The notes beneath the pieces are model-generated. The model saw nothing but the letters and a program-made list of their open reading frames with translations, searched no databases and was not told the origin of the DNA. 60,546 nucleotides of DNA from JBNFVY01 sp049943335 (GTDB taxonomy: Bacteria; Pseudomonadota; Alphaproteobacteria; Rhodobacterales; Rhodobacteraceae), in contig NZ_JBNFVY010000015.1 in the NCBI RefSeq assembly GCF_049943335.1, forward strand, positions 1 to 60,546. The letters run 5' to 3'. Below, in pieces: positions 32,501 through 40,900 of this stretch (position 1 is its first letter; each line of letters starts with the position of its first letter). A program made the translations under genes and the position numbers.

Positions 32501-33564
32501 ACGCAGAGGCACGCGGGATCGAAGCGGTCCGCCAGGATCGCGAGGCCCACGACCTGCCGCCAGGATCGCCACGGCCCTCATCGCTTTCGCAAACCGTGGT
32601 GTTCGGCGCACCCGAGGTGGCGCTGCTGGACCTGCCGCAACTGACAGAGGACGAGCCCGCGCATCGGCCCTTCGCCGCAGCGCACGCCGTTCCCTGGCCG
32701 GGCGAAATGGCGGTGTTCCGCAGTCCCTCTACCGATGGCTTCGAGCTGCTGACGACATTTGGCGGCCGTGCCCGGATCGGAATGCTGGTCTCGGATTTCT
32801 TCGCGGGCCCGACCTCGCGCTTCGATCTTGGCAATGCGCTGGTGATCGATCTGCTCTCTGGCACACTCGAAAGCGTCACCGACCTGACCCTCTTCGGCGG
32901 CGCCAATGCGCTGGCCATCGAGAGCGCACCCCGCACGTGGGAAATCGTGCAGGCCGGCGTGGCAGACCTGATTGCGCCGGGCCGTTATCGAATGATGCGC
33001 CTGCTTCGTGGCCAGCGCGGCACGGAAACGGCCATGGCTAATCCGGCTCTTGCAGGCGCTCGAGTGGTAGTGCTCGACGAGGCTCTTGCGTCCCTCCCGA
33101 TCGCCGAGGCCGATCTCGGGCTGCCGTGGAACTGGCGCATCGGTCCTGCAAGCCGGTCTGTCAGCGACGAGACATATGTCGCGGCCTCCTTCAACCCGGT
33201 TGGCGTGGGTCTGCGGCCGTTTTCAGTCGCCCATGTCGAGCAGCCATGGCGCAAACCACGTGCGACGGGCGATCTGACCATCCGCTGGACTCGCCGGTCC
33301 CGCGCACTCGCGGCCGACAACTGGGGCGCGGTCGACGTGCCGCTTGTCGAGGAGACCGAAGCCTACGAGGTCGAGATCCTCGACGGCGCGACGGTCAAGC
33401 GGGTGCTGAGCGTGACCACCACCAGCGCCGTCTACACGGCCGCCCAGCAGACCGCCGACTGGGGTGCGATACTCGGGCCCGGCGACACGCTCGACGTCCG
33501 CATCTCCCAGCTCTCCGCCCTCGTGGGGCGGGGCGCGCCGAAAACCGTCACGCTCACATTCTGA
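29596..33564 (+). CDS. tail fibre/host specificity protein with TIM-barrel-like domain (GTA ORF15-like)
   Basis: A 1322-residue protein with an N-terminal Gly/Ala-rich hydrophobic segment (AAGAAIGGSIGG...), a tail-tip domain, a central glycoside hydrolase TIM-barrel-like domain around residues 440-740 (YHYAHLCAAAGGVDAFLIGTEMRGL; WFTELGCPA, which has a Glu in the place of a hydrolase nucleophile), and a C-terminal strand-rich domain. This arrangement matches ORF15 of the Rhodobacter gene transfer agent and related host-specificity proteins. It probably forms the baseplate hub and receptor-binding parts, and may digest a surface polysaccharide. Its size and neighbours make identification strong. 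Confidence 0.92.
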   Translation: MATLVLGAAGAAIGGSIGGAILGVSAATIGGFIGSTIGSVVDSWIISSLAPTQRIEGARMDNLRITSATEGAVIPRLYGRMRIGGNIIWATDFREETKTTTQGGGKGGGGGGKVKTTEYFYYASFAVALCEGPITGIGRIWADGKLLDAAGITWRWYPGDESQTADPFISAKMGVDNTPAYRGTAYVVFEDLPLGNYGNRIPQLSFEVFRPLADPDTAEGLTQAVTMIPASGEFAYATQGIRKGGGGSSEPENLNALTDTADLVVALDRLQAMAPKVESVSLVVAWFGDDLRAGNCKVRPGVEVSAKTTSPQTWSVNGVSRAAAHLVSRDDQNRPVYGGTPADFAVVQAIKEMKARGLRVTFYPFILMDVPPGNTLPNPYSENAANPGQPAFPWRGRITCSPAGGYTGSVDKTATAANQVAAFFGSASPSDFAVSGETVSWTGAAGDWGLRRMVLHYAHLCAAAGGVDAFLIGTEMRGLTTIRSGASAYPAVQAFRDLAADMRSILGGGTAISYAADWSEYFGHQPGDGSGDVFFHLDPLWADGNVDFVAIDNYMPLSDWRDGFEHADAAEGWPAIYDRAYLQENIAGGEGYDWFYASAADRSAQARTPITDGAAAKPWVFRYKDLRAWWSNAHYDRPGGVESGTPTAWVPQSKPIWFTELGCPAIDRGTNQPNVFFDPKSSESFVPYFSRGWRDDAIQRAYLEATYLFWGEAANNPISSVYGGRMVHVPECAAWTWDARPYPFFPALTVVWTDGANWRLGHWLTGRVGAVSLAALVRHLCLRTGMPESRIDVSGLWGAVEGYAIGALESPRASITTLSRHFGFDAVETEGMIRFVMRGRASITSLTHDDLVAAREGDLLELTRAQETELPQALKWQVARADEDYDAALVEAQRITVDTTRIASESFPMAVPPEEAERRCRRALMEAWTGRETTAFRLPPSRLALDPADVVTLAHDGRHIPLRLVSIADAEARGIEAVRQDREAHDLPPGSPRPSSLSQTVVFGAPEVALLDLPQLTEDEPAHRPFAAAHAVPWPGEMAVFRSPSTDGFELLTTFGGRARIGMLVSDFFAGPTSRFDLGNALVIDLLSGTLESVTDLTLFGGANALAIESAPRTWEIVQAGVADLIAPGRYRMMRLLRGQRGTETAMANPALAGARVVVLDEALASLPIAEADLGLPWNWRIGPASRSVSDETYVAASFNPVGVGLRPFSVAHVEQPWRKPRATGDLTIRWTRRSRALAADNWGAVDVPLVEETEAYEVEILDGATVKRVLSVTTTSAVYTAAQQTADWGAILGPGDTLDVRISQLSALVGRGAPKTVTLTF

Positions 33565-33571
33565 GGGCCTC

Positions 33572-34648
33572 ATGTCCGACACCACTACGCATCTGCTGCT
33601 CCCGTACATCCTCGCGGCGCAGGCCCAGAAACATGTCACCCACAACGAGGCGCTGCGGCTGCTCGACGGGCTTGTCCAGCTTTCCGTGCTCGACCGGGAC
33701 CTGACAGCGCCGCCCGCCAGCCCCACCGATGGCGACCGCTATATCGTGGGCTCCGGCGCGACGGGCGACTGGGCGGGCTGGGACCTGAACGTCGCGCTCT
33801 GGACCGACGGAGCCTGGCTGCGCCTGACACCGCGGACTGGCTGGCGCGTATGGGTCGAGGACGAAGGTCTGCTGTTGGTCTACGACGATGCAGGCTGGGT
33901 CGGCTCGACCCCAGACGCTCTGCAGAACCTCGCGCTGCTGGGACTTGGCACCACGGCGGACGCGTCGAACCCGTTCTCGGCCAAGCTGAACGCGGCGCTC
34001 TGGACGGCTAAGACCGTCGCCGAGGGCGGCACCGGAGATCTGTTCTACACCATGAATAAGGAGGCGGCCGGAGACGATCTCGGGCTCACGCTGCAGACCG
34101 GTTTCGTGACCAAGGCGCTGATGGGGCTCTTTGGCTCCGACCGCTTCCGGCTCGCGGTCTCCGCCGATGGCAGCACCTTTTTCGACGGGCTGAGCGTCGA
34201 CAACGCGAGCGGCATCGTCGACCAGCCGCAATTGCCGCGCTTCAAGGCCTACACCAACTACGACAACTATGTCGGCGTCGGGACATGGACGAAGATCGGC
34301 CTGAACAGCACGGACTACAACGATCAGGGGGCCTTTGATGCCGGGACCAACCTGTTCACAGCGCCCGTGGACGGCACCTACCTTTTTGGCGCGACGCTGC
34401 TCTACAAGGTCAATTCCAGCACCTCGGCCCGGATGCGCGGGCGGCTCGTGCTAAACGGCGGGACCGAAATCCGAGGGTCTTATGGCGAGATCAGTGGCGC
34501 GCATGTCTCGGAAGCCACGGCCCTCTGGCTGCAGACGATGGTGCCGCTGGTGGCGGGCGATACCATTGAGCTCCATGGGTATTTCCGCGCGCAGGATGGG
34601 TATTTCGCGGCCGATCACACGTCCCTTTGGGGCTGCAAGATCGGCTGA
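33572..34648 (+). CDS. DUF2793 tail protein with C1q-like C-terminal domain
   Basis: A 358-residue protein; ATG 33572 follows the previous stop by seven bases. Residues 1-~110 show the DUF2793 pattern (LLLPYILAAQAQKHVTHNEALRLLDGLV, then PTDGDRYIVG), common in rhodobacterial prophages next to the GTA ORF15-like gene. The C-terminal ~135 residues (FKAYTNYDNYVGVGTWTKI... APVDGTYLFGATLLYKV) resemble a C1q/TNF-like jelly-roll, often used for trimeric receptor binding. It is probably a tail-fibre tip or accessory adhesin. The domain boundary is estimated from sequence character only. Confidence 0.87.
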   Translation: MSDTTTHLLLPYILAAQAQKHVTHNEALRLLDGLVQLSVLDRDLTAPPASPTDGDRYIVGSGATGDWAGWDLNVALWTDGAWLRLTPRTGWRVWVEDEGLLLVYDDAGWVGSTPDALQNLALLGLGTTADASNPFSAKLNAALWTAKTVAEGGTGDLFYTMNKEAAGDDLGLTLQTGFVTKALMGLFGSDRFRLAVSADGSTFFDGLSVDNASGIVDQPQLPRFKAYTNYDNYVGVGTWTKIGLNSTDYNDQGAFDAGTNLFTAPVDGTYLFGATLLYKVNSSTSARMRGRLVLNGGTEIRGSYGEISGAHVSEATALWLQTMVPLVAGDTIELHGYFRAQDGYFAADHTSLWGCKIG

Positions 34649-34667
34649 TCGGAGAGAGGATTACCCC

Positions 34668-34958
34668 ATGACACCACCCCGATCCGATCAGGGTTTCGTG
34701 CGCATGCCCGACGCCGAGTTCGAGGCGATGCTGGCCCGCGCTGCCGAGGAAGGCGCCAAGCGCGCGCTCGCCGATGTCGGCCTCGACGGTGAAGAGGCAG
34801 CGCTCGATATCCGCGACCTGCGATCCTTGCTCGACTGCGTCCGGCTGGTGCGCCGCACCGCGATGCAGACCGCCGTCCGCATGATCACCACCGGCGTGAT
34901 GCTGGCGCTCCTCGCGGGCATCGCGATCAAGCTCAAAATCTTCGGCGGCGGTCCATAG
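34668..34958 (+). CDS. small membrane protein, DUF6127-like (holin-like)
   Basis: A 96-residue protein preceded by GGAGAGAGG at about 34651-34659. The N-terminal ~65 residues are acidic and helical, followed by a single hydrophobic helix (MITTGVMLALLAGIAIKL, near residues 73-90) and a Gly-rich end. I recall DUF6127 proteins of this form in rhodobacterial prophages next to endolysins. The single C-terminal membrane helix and position before the endolysin suggest a holin or lysis regulator, but that is inference. A strong intrinsic terminator follows. Confidence 0.78.
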   Translation: MTPPRSDQGFVRMPDAEFEAMLARAAEEGAKRALADVGLDGEEAALDIRDLRSLLDCVRLVRRTAMQTAVRMITTGVMLALLAGIAIKLKIFGGGP

Positions 34959-34989
34959 CCGCTCGCCACCCCAAACTGTCAGTCCAATC

Positions 34990-35018
34990 GACCCGCCTCC
35001 GAGGCGGGTCTTTTCGTT
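34990..35018 (+). terminator. intrinsic terminator after the tail module
   Basis: GACCCGCCT at 34990-34998 pairs perfectly with AGGCGGGTC at 35002-35010, with a three-base loop and TTTTCGTTT following. This is a classic Rho-independent terminator on the + strand, separating the tail genes from the lysis genes. Confidence 0.88.
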
Positions 35019-35031
35019 TCTGGAGGATACA

Positions 35032-35706
35032 ATGACTACGACCTTTTACGACCATTGGCGCGATGTGCCGGAGAAAGCCTGGCGCTGGCCGAATTTCAGC
35101 CCGGCCGAAATTGCGTGCCGCGGCACCGGCAAGCTGCTTGTCAACGAACCCGCACTCGACAAGCTGCAGGCACTCCGCGACCGGCTGGGCAAGCCGCTGA
35201 TCGTCCGCTCGGCCTATCGCAGTCCGGAGCACAACCGTGCTGTTTGCGGTGCAACCCACTCGAAGCATATGGACGGCGCGGCCTTCGACATCGCTATGGC
35301 GAACCATGATCCGGTGGCGTTCGAAGCGGCGGCAAGGAAAGTCGGCTTCCTCGGCTTCGGCTTCTACCCGCGCTCGGGGTTCATCCATGTCGACCTCGGC
35401 CCCGCACGGCAGTGGGGCGAGCGGTTCCCGGCCCGGGCGACTGGCTTCGCCGAAGAAACGCCACCAGCGCGCGAAGTGCTGGCCGCCAGCCGCACCATGA
35501 AGGGCGGTGGCGCGGCTGGCGTGGCAACGTTGGGCGCAGTCGGGGTCGAGGTGGCGCAAGGCGTCCTGGCAGAGACCCAGACCGCCATCCTGCCGCTCGT
35601 GCCGTATCTCGACACGTTGCGCTGGGTGTTCATCGCCGTCGCGCTCGGCGGTATCGCGGTCACGATCTACGCTCGGCTCGACGACTGGAAGCGGGGGCGG
35701 CGATGA
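35032..35706 (+). CDS. peptidase M15 endolysin with C-terminal membrane helix
   Basis: A 224-residue protein with a GGAGGATACA ribosome binding site. Residues ~15-135 form an M15 (YcbK/DD-carboxypeptidase-like) metallopeptidase: RSAYRSPEHN, HSKHMDGAAFDIAM supplying the first His and Asp zinc ligands, and GFIHVDLG with the last His. It should cleave peptidoglycan cross-links at lysis. The C-terminus has a hydrophobic helix (WVFIAVALGGIAVTIYARL) that may anchor it in the membrane, unlike most soluble endolysins. Its TGA overlaps the next ATG. Identification is firm; membrane tethering is predicted. Confidence 0.9.
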   Translation: MTTTFYDHWRDVPEKAWRWPNFSPAEIACRGTGKLLVNEPALDKLQALRDRLGKPLIVRSAYRSPEHNRAVCGATHSKHMDGAAFDIAMANHDPVAFEAAARKVGFLGFGFYPRSGFIHVDLGPARQWGERFPARATGFAEETPPAREVLAASRTMKGGGAAGVATLGAVGVEVAQGVLAETQTAILPLVPYLDTLRWVFIAVALGGIAVTIYARLDDWKRGRR

Positions 35707-35960
35707 TCGGTGAGCTTGTCGCTTCGCTCGTTGGATCGGCATGGGCACGCGCAGCGCTCCGCTACGGCGTCACAGTTTTTGCGATCCTTCTGTTCTTGCT
35801 GACCCTGCGCCGCTCCGGCGAGCGCGCTGGTCGCCTGGCGGAACGCCTTGAAGCTAGGGAGAAAGCTGATGAAGTTCAGCGAAGGATGCTGGAGGCGGCG
35901 GCTCGCCGTCCTCGTGATCGGGGCCAGTTGGTTGACCGGCTGCGTGAAGGCGGATTTTGA
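35703..35960 (+). CDS. Rz-like inner-membrane spanin
   Basis: An 85-residue protein whose ATG overlaps the endolysin stop. It has one N-terminal hydrophobic helix (VTVFAILLFLLTL, about residues 23-35) and then a long, Arg/Glu/Ala-rich, coiled-coil-like tail. This is the form of an inner-membrane spanin subunit (Rz). The lipoprotein gene starting at 35869 lies partly inside it in another frame. Together with the endolysin it would form the final lysis step, fusing inner and outer membranes. The identification rests on topology, location and the overlapping lipoprotein. Confidence 0.8.
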   Translation: MIGELVASLVGSAWARAALRYGVTVFAILLFLLTLRRSGERAGRLAERLEAREKADEVQRRMLEAAARRPRDRGQLVDRLREGGF

Positions 35961-36126
35961 AACTCGCAGCATGGCTGCATGTCCACCGGTCGTGGAATAC
36001 AGCGGGGAGTTTCAGTCTAGGGCGGCCGAAGAATTGGAGATGCTGCCAGACGGATCGGCCGTTGTCGAGATGATGGCGGACTATGCTGTTATGAGAGACC
36101 AAGCTCGGGCGTGCATATCCAATTGA
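35869..36126 (+). CDS. Rz1-like outer-membrane spanin lipoprotein
   Basis: An 85-residue lipoprotein. The start ATG 35869 has AGGGAG six bases upstream. The signal peptide has an Arg-rich N-terminus, a hydrophobic core (LAVLVIGASW) and a lipobox LTGC, so Cys is predicted to be lipidated at about residue 25. The mature part is short and polar. It overlaps the Rz-like gene by 92 bases in a different frame, as in lambda Rz/Rz1. Unlike lambda Rz1 it is not Pro-rich. It should bridge to the inner-membrane spanin in the periplasm. It is the last lysis gene before the minus-strand segment. Confidence 0.8.
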   Translation: MKFSEGCWRRRLAVLVIGASWLTGCVKADFETRSMAACPPVVEYSGEFQSRAAEELEMLPDGSAVVEMMADYAVMRDQARACISN

Positions 36127-36154
36127 AACGTGATGATCATAGGCCGTTTCGAAC

Positions 36155-36820
36155 CTATTCGACGACGGGATAAAATGGCTTACCCCAGTGTTCATTTGGG
36201 TTGTCCATCATGATGTCGATGAAGGCAGGCATCAGGAACCCAAGAATTTCCGCGCCGTCCCGAACCTGCGCGCGGTTCACTCCGCTGTTCCAGGTCGATC
36301 CTCCGTGGACGAGTTGATTTCGCAGGACGTACAATCGGTCGAAGACGAAGCTCAGGACACGTACACTGTCACCGGTTTGGAAGGACTGCGCGAAGGAGCG
36401 GGCTGAGGTTTTGAAGCGTTCCTCCCAATCCTCAAACCCCTCAATCCCATTGTGGTATTGCCAGAAGGGATTGAAGACGTACCGGTTTTCCATGAGCATC
36501 CGAACAGGGCCTGAAAACCGCTGCCACAGTGCCTTGTAGATGCGTTGGTCTTGATCAAGGGCGACCAGTCGAGCGAAGTACTCGACGAAAGCAGCGCGTT
36601 CTCCCGGGGCGACAGCCTGAAACTCCTGCTCGTCAGCGTATGCCGCGTTGAATGCGATCCAAAGGAAAATGAAACGCGCATCATCATCCTCGCCACAAGC
36701 TTCTGCACGGCCGATCCAACTGATGGCGCGGTGAGCGCGCAGCCCCATAGTTTCGGGGAAGCCTTCGCGAATGGCGCGTTGTTTTGCTTTCAAGGCTGCA
36801 TGGTCGAGACCGTTTTTCAT
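36155..36820 (-). CDS. HEPN-domain protein (putative RNase toxin)
   Basis: A 221-residue, largely helical protein. The C-terminal part contains YVLRNQLVHGG, with R167 and H172 forming the R-x4-H catalytic motif of HEPN ribonucleases, followed by a helix and DNPNEHWGKPFYPVV. It starts 22 bases after the stop of the WYL regulator on the same strand, with AGGA upstream, so the two likely form one transcript. HEPN proteins are common effectors in abortive infection and toxin-antitoxin systems. No obvious MNT-type antitoxin partner is adjacent. It may be the effector of the neighbouring candidate defence system or an independent toxin. Confidence 0.82.
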   Translation of the reverse strand: MKNGLDHAALKAKQRAIREGFPETMGLRAHRAISWIGRAEACGEDDDARFIFLWIAFNAAYADEQEFQAVAPGERAAFVEYFARLVALDQDQRIYKALWQRFSGPVRMLMENRYVFNPFWQYHNGIEGFEDWEERFKTSARSFAQSFQTGDSVRVLSFVFDRLYVLRNQLVHGGSTWNSGVNRAQVRDGAEILGFLMPAFIDIMMDNPNEHWGKPFYPVVE

Positions 36821-36842
36821 AGTAAATTCCTATTCAATATCG

Positions 36843-37826
36843 TCATGGCAGAGCGTCGAAATCCGACCTCTGGTGGCCCGCAATCAATTCGCGCAAGCCT
36901 TGGGGCGCCAACACGTCTACCTTGTCGCCCCATTGATAGAGGTGCCATGCCATTTCCAGCCAGCCCGCCGCCTTGAACCTGACGATCAGGCTGCCATCGT
37001 CCTGAGGCTCGACAACTTGGGTTGGGTGGAAAAGGAATTCGGCGGCTCGCTCAGCGGCTTCCGGTGAGAAGCGCCACACGACTTCGCCGTATTGTTCGGG
37101 GTCTTGATAGACACCAAACGCCTGAGCGGCATAGGTCTCTAAGGAGAAACCCGAGGCCAGTTGGAAGCTTTCGTTCAGAACCTCCGCTTCATGAATCCGA
37201 TCCATGCGGAAGTTCAGGATGTCTACTCCACGCGTGGGTTGCCGTGCGACGAGATAGCTGCGGTGCCCCAGTAGCATGCCATGCGGCTCGATCACACGCG
37301 GCGCAGCGCCCTGCGCGCCATAGCTGACGCGCAGCCTGAAGGGACCGCGCAGCGCTTCGATGACAGCATCTGTCACGGCAGGCTTCAGCGTAACGGTAGG
37401 GCCCGGGCGCGTGACCTGGCCTAATCCAGCCAGCACTGCCTCTGCATCGGCCTCCGACCGAAGCGCGTCTCTTGGATTCAATCGCGCCAGCTGCCCGTCA
37501 CGGAGATCCTCCAGAGCGCGTGAATGTCGTAAACGCCCTTCATCGCGCGCGGTACGCGCCGCAATTTCCAGCGCTTCGATCGCCGTTTCCTGTCGGGGCT
37601 GCAGTCGATCTGGCAAGGGTGCGTCCATCCGCCAGTAACGCCGTCTTTCGGCATCGTCGGCGGTCGAAACGTTTACGAAAGTTGCTTCGAGCGCTTCAGT
37701 CATCCGTTGAGCGGTGCGATGCGAAACATCGAACTCGGCGCAGATGTCCTCAAGGCTGACGCCACCTCGGCGAGAAGCCGCCATCTGGGCAAGGCGAAGC
37801 AAATCCTGCGCTTTTGCAAAAGACAT
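36843..37826 (-). CDS. WYL-domain transcriptional regulator (BrxR/CapW-like)
   Basis: A 327-residue regulator read from ATG 37826 with GGAG upstream (frame is open further upstream to 38120, without protein character). The N-terminal ~60 residues are a winged helix-turn-helix (DLLRLAQMAASRRGGVSLEDICAEFDVSHRTAQRMTEAL). The centre has a WYL domain (IEPHGMLLGHRSYLVARQPTRGVDILNFRMDRI) and the C-terminal part a WCX-like domain. Such WYL regulators (BrxR, CapW) repress phage defence operons until damage or infection. It is divergent from the nuclease-helicase gene across about 105 bp, the expected setting for a local repressor. Confidence 0.88.
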   Translation of the reverse strand: MSFAKAQDLLRLAQMAASRRGGVSLEDICAEFDVSHRTAQRMTEALEATFVNVSTADDAERRRYWRMDAPLPDRLQPRQETAIEALEIAARTARDEGRLRHSRALEDLRDGQLARLNPRDALRSEADAEAVLAGLGQVTRPGPTVTLKPAVTDAVIEALRGPFRLRVSYGAQGAAPRVIEPHGMLLGHRSYLVARQPTRGVDILNFRMDRIHEAEVLNESFQLASGFSLETYAAQAFGVYQDPEQYGEVVWRFSPEAAERAAEFLFHPTQVVEPQDDGSLIVRFKAAGWLEMAWHLYQWGDKVDVLAPQGLRELIAGHQRSDFDALP

Positions 37827-37931
37827 TTGATCTCCATGCCAGAAATTGACACCCTCGCACGGTATTGATGACCTAGCGGTCTGTCGAGGTGATTCCCTTG
37901 GAGATTGATTTGCATAGGTAATGGAGTAGCC
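37827..37931. promoter_or_regulatory. divergent promoter/operator region of the defence locus
   Basis: About 105 bp separate the WYL repressor (minus) and nuclease-helicase (plus) starts. TTGACA occurs at about 37848 and TTGGAG plus an AT-rich GCATAGGTAAT lie near 37900-37920. An imperfect palindrome GACC-TAGC-GGTC at 37870-37881 could be an operator half-site pair. The elements are weak, so this is a candidate region rather than defined boxes. Confidence 0.4.
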
Positions 37932-40900
37932 ATGAGGGATCTCGACGGTCGCATATTCTTGTCCGCAACGGATCTCATGCGCTTCACAGGCTGCGCACAT
38001 GCGACCACCCTTGATCTGGCACATATGCGCGGAACGGGCCCGGAGCCGGGCGGCGACACCGAGGACGCAGCGCTGTTGCAAAAGCAGGGCGATGCGCATG
38101 AGGCGGCGCACCTTGCACATCTCAAGGAGGCCGGGCGCACGGTCATAGAAATCGAGCGCGGCAAACTTGGCGAAAACGCCGAAGCCACGCGCGCGGCGCT
38201 CGCCGCTGGTCCGGATGTGGTGTTTCAGGGCGCGTTTCTGTCGGGGAACTGGGGCGGCTGGTCCGACTTCCTGGAGCGTGTTGAGACCCCCTCAGCGCTC
38301 GGACCGTTCAGCTATGAGGTAGCCGACACCAAGCTGAAACGTCGGGCCGATCCCAAACATGTGCTTCAGCTGGTTCTGTATTCCGATCTGCTGGCGGAAA
38401 TTCAGGGGGTGGTGCCCGAGTTTGCGCATGTCGAATTGGGCGACGGCACCCGCGCGACGCTGCGTCTGGCAGACTACTCTGCATATGCACGGATGGCGCG
38501 TGATCGGCTGGAAGCTTTCGTCGCCGATCCGCAGCCGACACGCCCGGTGCCATGTACTGATTGCGGTCTGTGCCGCTGGGCCGAACATTGCAACAGCGTC
38601 TGGCGCGCCGAGGACAGCTTGTTCAATGTTGCCAACATCAGCCGTGGTCAGGTCAAAAAGCTTGAAACAGCGGGTGTTCACACATTGGAGGCTCTCTCGA
38701 CGCTGGATCACCCAGTGCGCGGAATGGCCGAAAACACCCAAGCCCGTTTGGTCACTCAAGCCCGCCTGCAGCAGGCCCGCAAAACCGGGGAGCCAGATTT
38801 CGAACTGCGTGCACTGGAGCCTGGCAAAGGCTTCGACCTCCTGCCGGAACCCCAGCCCGGCGACCTGTTCTACGACATCGAGGGAGACCCGCACTACGAG
38901 GGCGGCCTCGAATATTTGCACGGGATCTGGTTTGACGGACAGTTTCAAGCGTTCTGGGCCCATGATCACGACGCCGAAGCGCGGGCGCTGTCCGACTTGC
39001 TGGCATTCTTTCGCGCGCGGATTATGGAATACCCCACTGCGCGCATCTATCACTACGCGCCCTACGAGATCACAGCGCTCAAACGCCTGACCACGAAATA
39101 TGGGATCGGAGAGGCTTTCCTTGACCGGCTGCTCCGGGAACGCCGCTTCGTCGATCTGTTTGCCGTGGTCCGCGGCGGGCTGATCGGATCGGAACCGAAC
39201 TATTCCATCAAATCGATGGAGGCTTTTTACGACCGCAAGCGCGACGGTGAGGTCAAGACTGCGGGTGGCTCGGTCGTGGCATATGAGCGCTGGCGCGAAA
39301 CGCAGGACCAGCAGATTCTGGACGAGATCGAGGATTACAACCGCGTCGACTGTATCTCGACCGAGGAATTGCGCGACTGGCTGGTCGGAATCCGGCCTGC
39401 TGGCCCTTGGCCGACACTTGCCCCGGATGCAGGTGATAAAGAGGTCGAAGAGGACGCCGATACGCAAGCTCTGCGCAACCTGCTGGCAGCATCAGGTTTG
39501 CCGGAGGCGCGGCAGGATATGTTGTTCAACCTCGGCGTTTTTCACAGCCGCGAGGTGAAGCCCGCGCAATGGGCCGTATTCGATAGCGCTGCGAAGGACG
39601 AAGATGATCTGCTCGACGATCTCGATGCGCTTGGCGGGCTTGAGGCAGCGGGCCCTGTCGAACCCGTCAAGCGATCCTTTGCGCGCCGATACACCTATCC
39701 CGAACAGGAAACGAAACTGCGGAGCGGTAAGAAGGCGACGGTTCCGGTGTTCGACAGTCCCCCGACAACGGTCGGAATCGAGACCATGGATCGCCGCGCC
39801 CGTCAGATCACCGTCAAAGCAGGCCCGGGCAAGGCCGACCTCTTGGCGGATCAACTGACGCTGCATCCGGACTGGCCGATCCAGACAGGTGTCATTGCCG
39901 GTGCTTTGCGTGATGTGATCGCCGATCAGTGCGGTGCGCGCCGGTACACGGCGGTGGATGACTTGCTGTCGCGTTCAGCGCCACGCCTCCGCTCCGGCTC
40001 AAGGGGTGATCTTCTGGGCGAGGCTGACCCCGTCGCGGGTACCATTGCCGTGGTGAATGACATGGATGGATCCGTCCTGCCGATCCAGGGACCACCCGGT
40101 ACTGGCAAGACCTATGTGAGTGCACGCGCGATCCTGTCACTTGTCCGCCAAGGGTTCCGCGTTGGAGTCGCTTCGAATAGTCACGAGGCGATCCGCAATG
40201 TTCTGATGGGCTGTCTTCTCGCCCTCGACGATGACGATCCCGACATCACGTTGGAAAACGCCGAACTGGCGCACAAGGTTGGCGGCGGTGAGGATGGGTA
40301 TCCAGACGGTTTTTCCGGGATTACCCGCGCGCACTCGAACGACGACCCAGCGCTGACCGATGCTCATGTCGTAGGCGGCACCGCGTGGTTCTTTTCGCGC
40401 GACGAAAATGTTCAGGCCTTTGATTGGCTTTTCGTCGACGAGGCCGGCCAGGTTGGACTTGCAAACATGGCTGCCATGGGCCGTGCCGCGCGAAACATCG
40501 TGCTTGTGGGCGACCCACGCCAGTTGCCGCAGGTCATTCAGGGAGCGCATCCCGAACCTGCGAACCTGTCGTGCCTGGATTGGATGCTCGGTGAGCATGC
40601 GACGGTTCCACCCGAGCGGGGCATCTTCCTTCCCACATCCCGGCGCATGCACCCGGAGGTCTGTCGGTTTATCTCGGAACAGGTGTATGAAGGCCGACTG
40701 ACCAGCCATTCTGATACAGCGCACCAATGCGTGACAGGCACGGAGCTCCCCGAAGCCGGAGCTTTCTGGGTACCTGTTCCGCATGAGGGCAATGCACAGA
40801 TCGCACAGGAAGAAGTCGCCGCTATTGGCAAAACCGTTACTGAGCTCCTTGACGGCAGCTGGACGGAGAAGGACGGCAGCACGCGGCCGATGCGCGAGAC

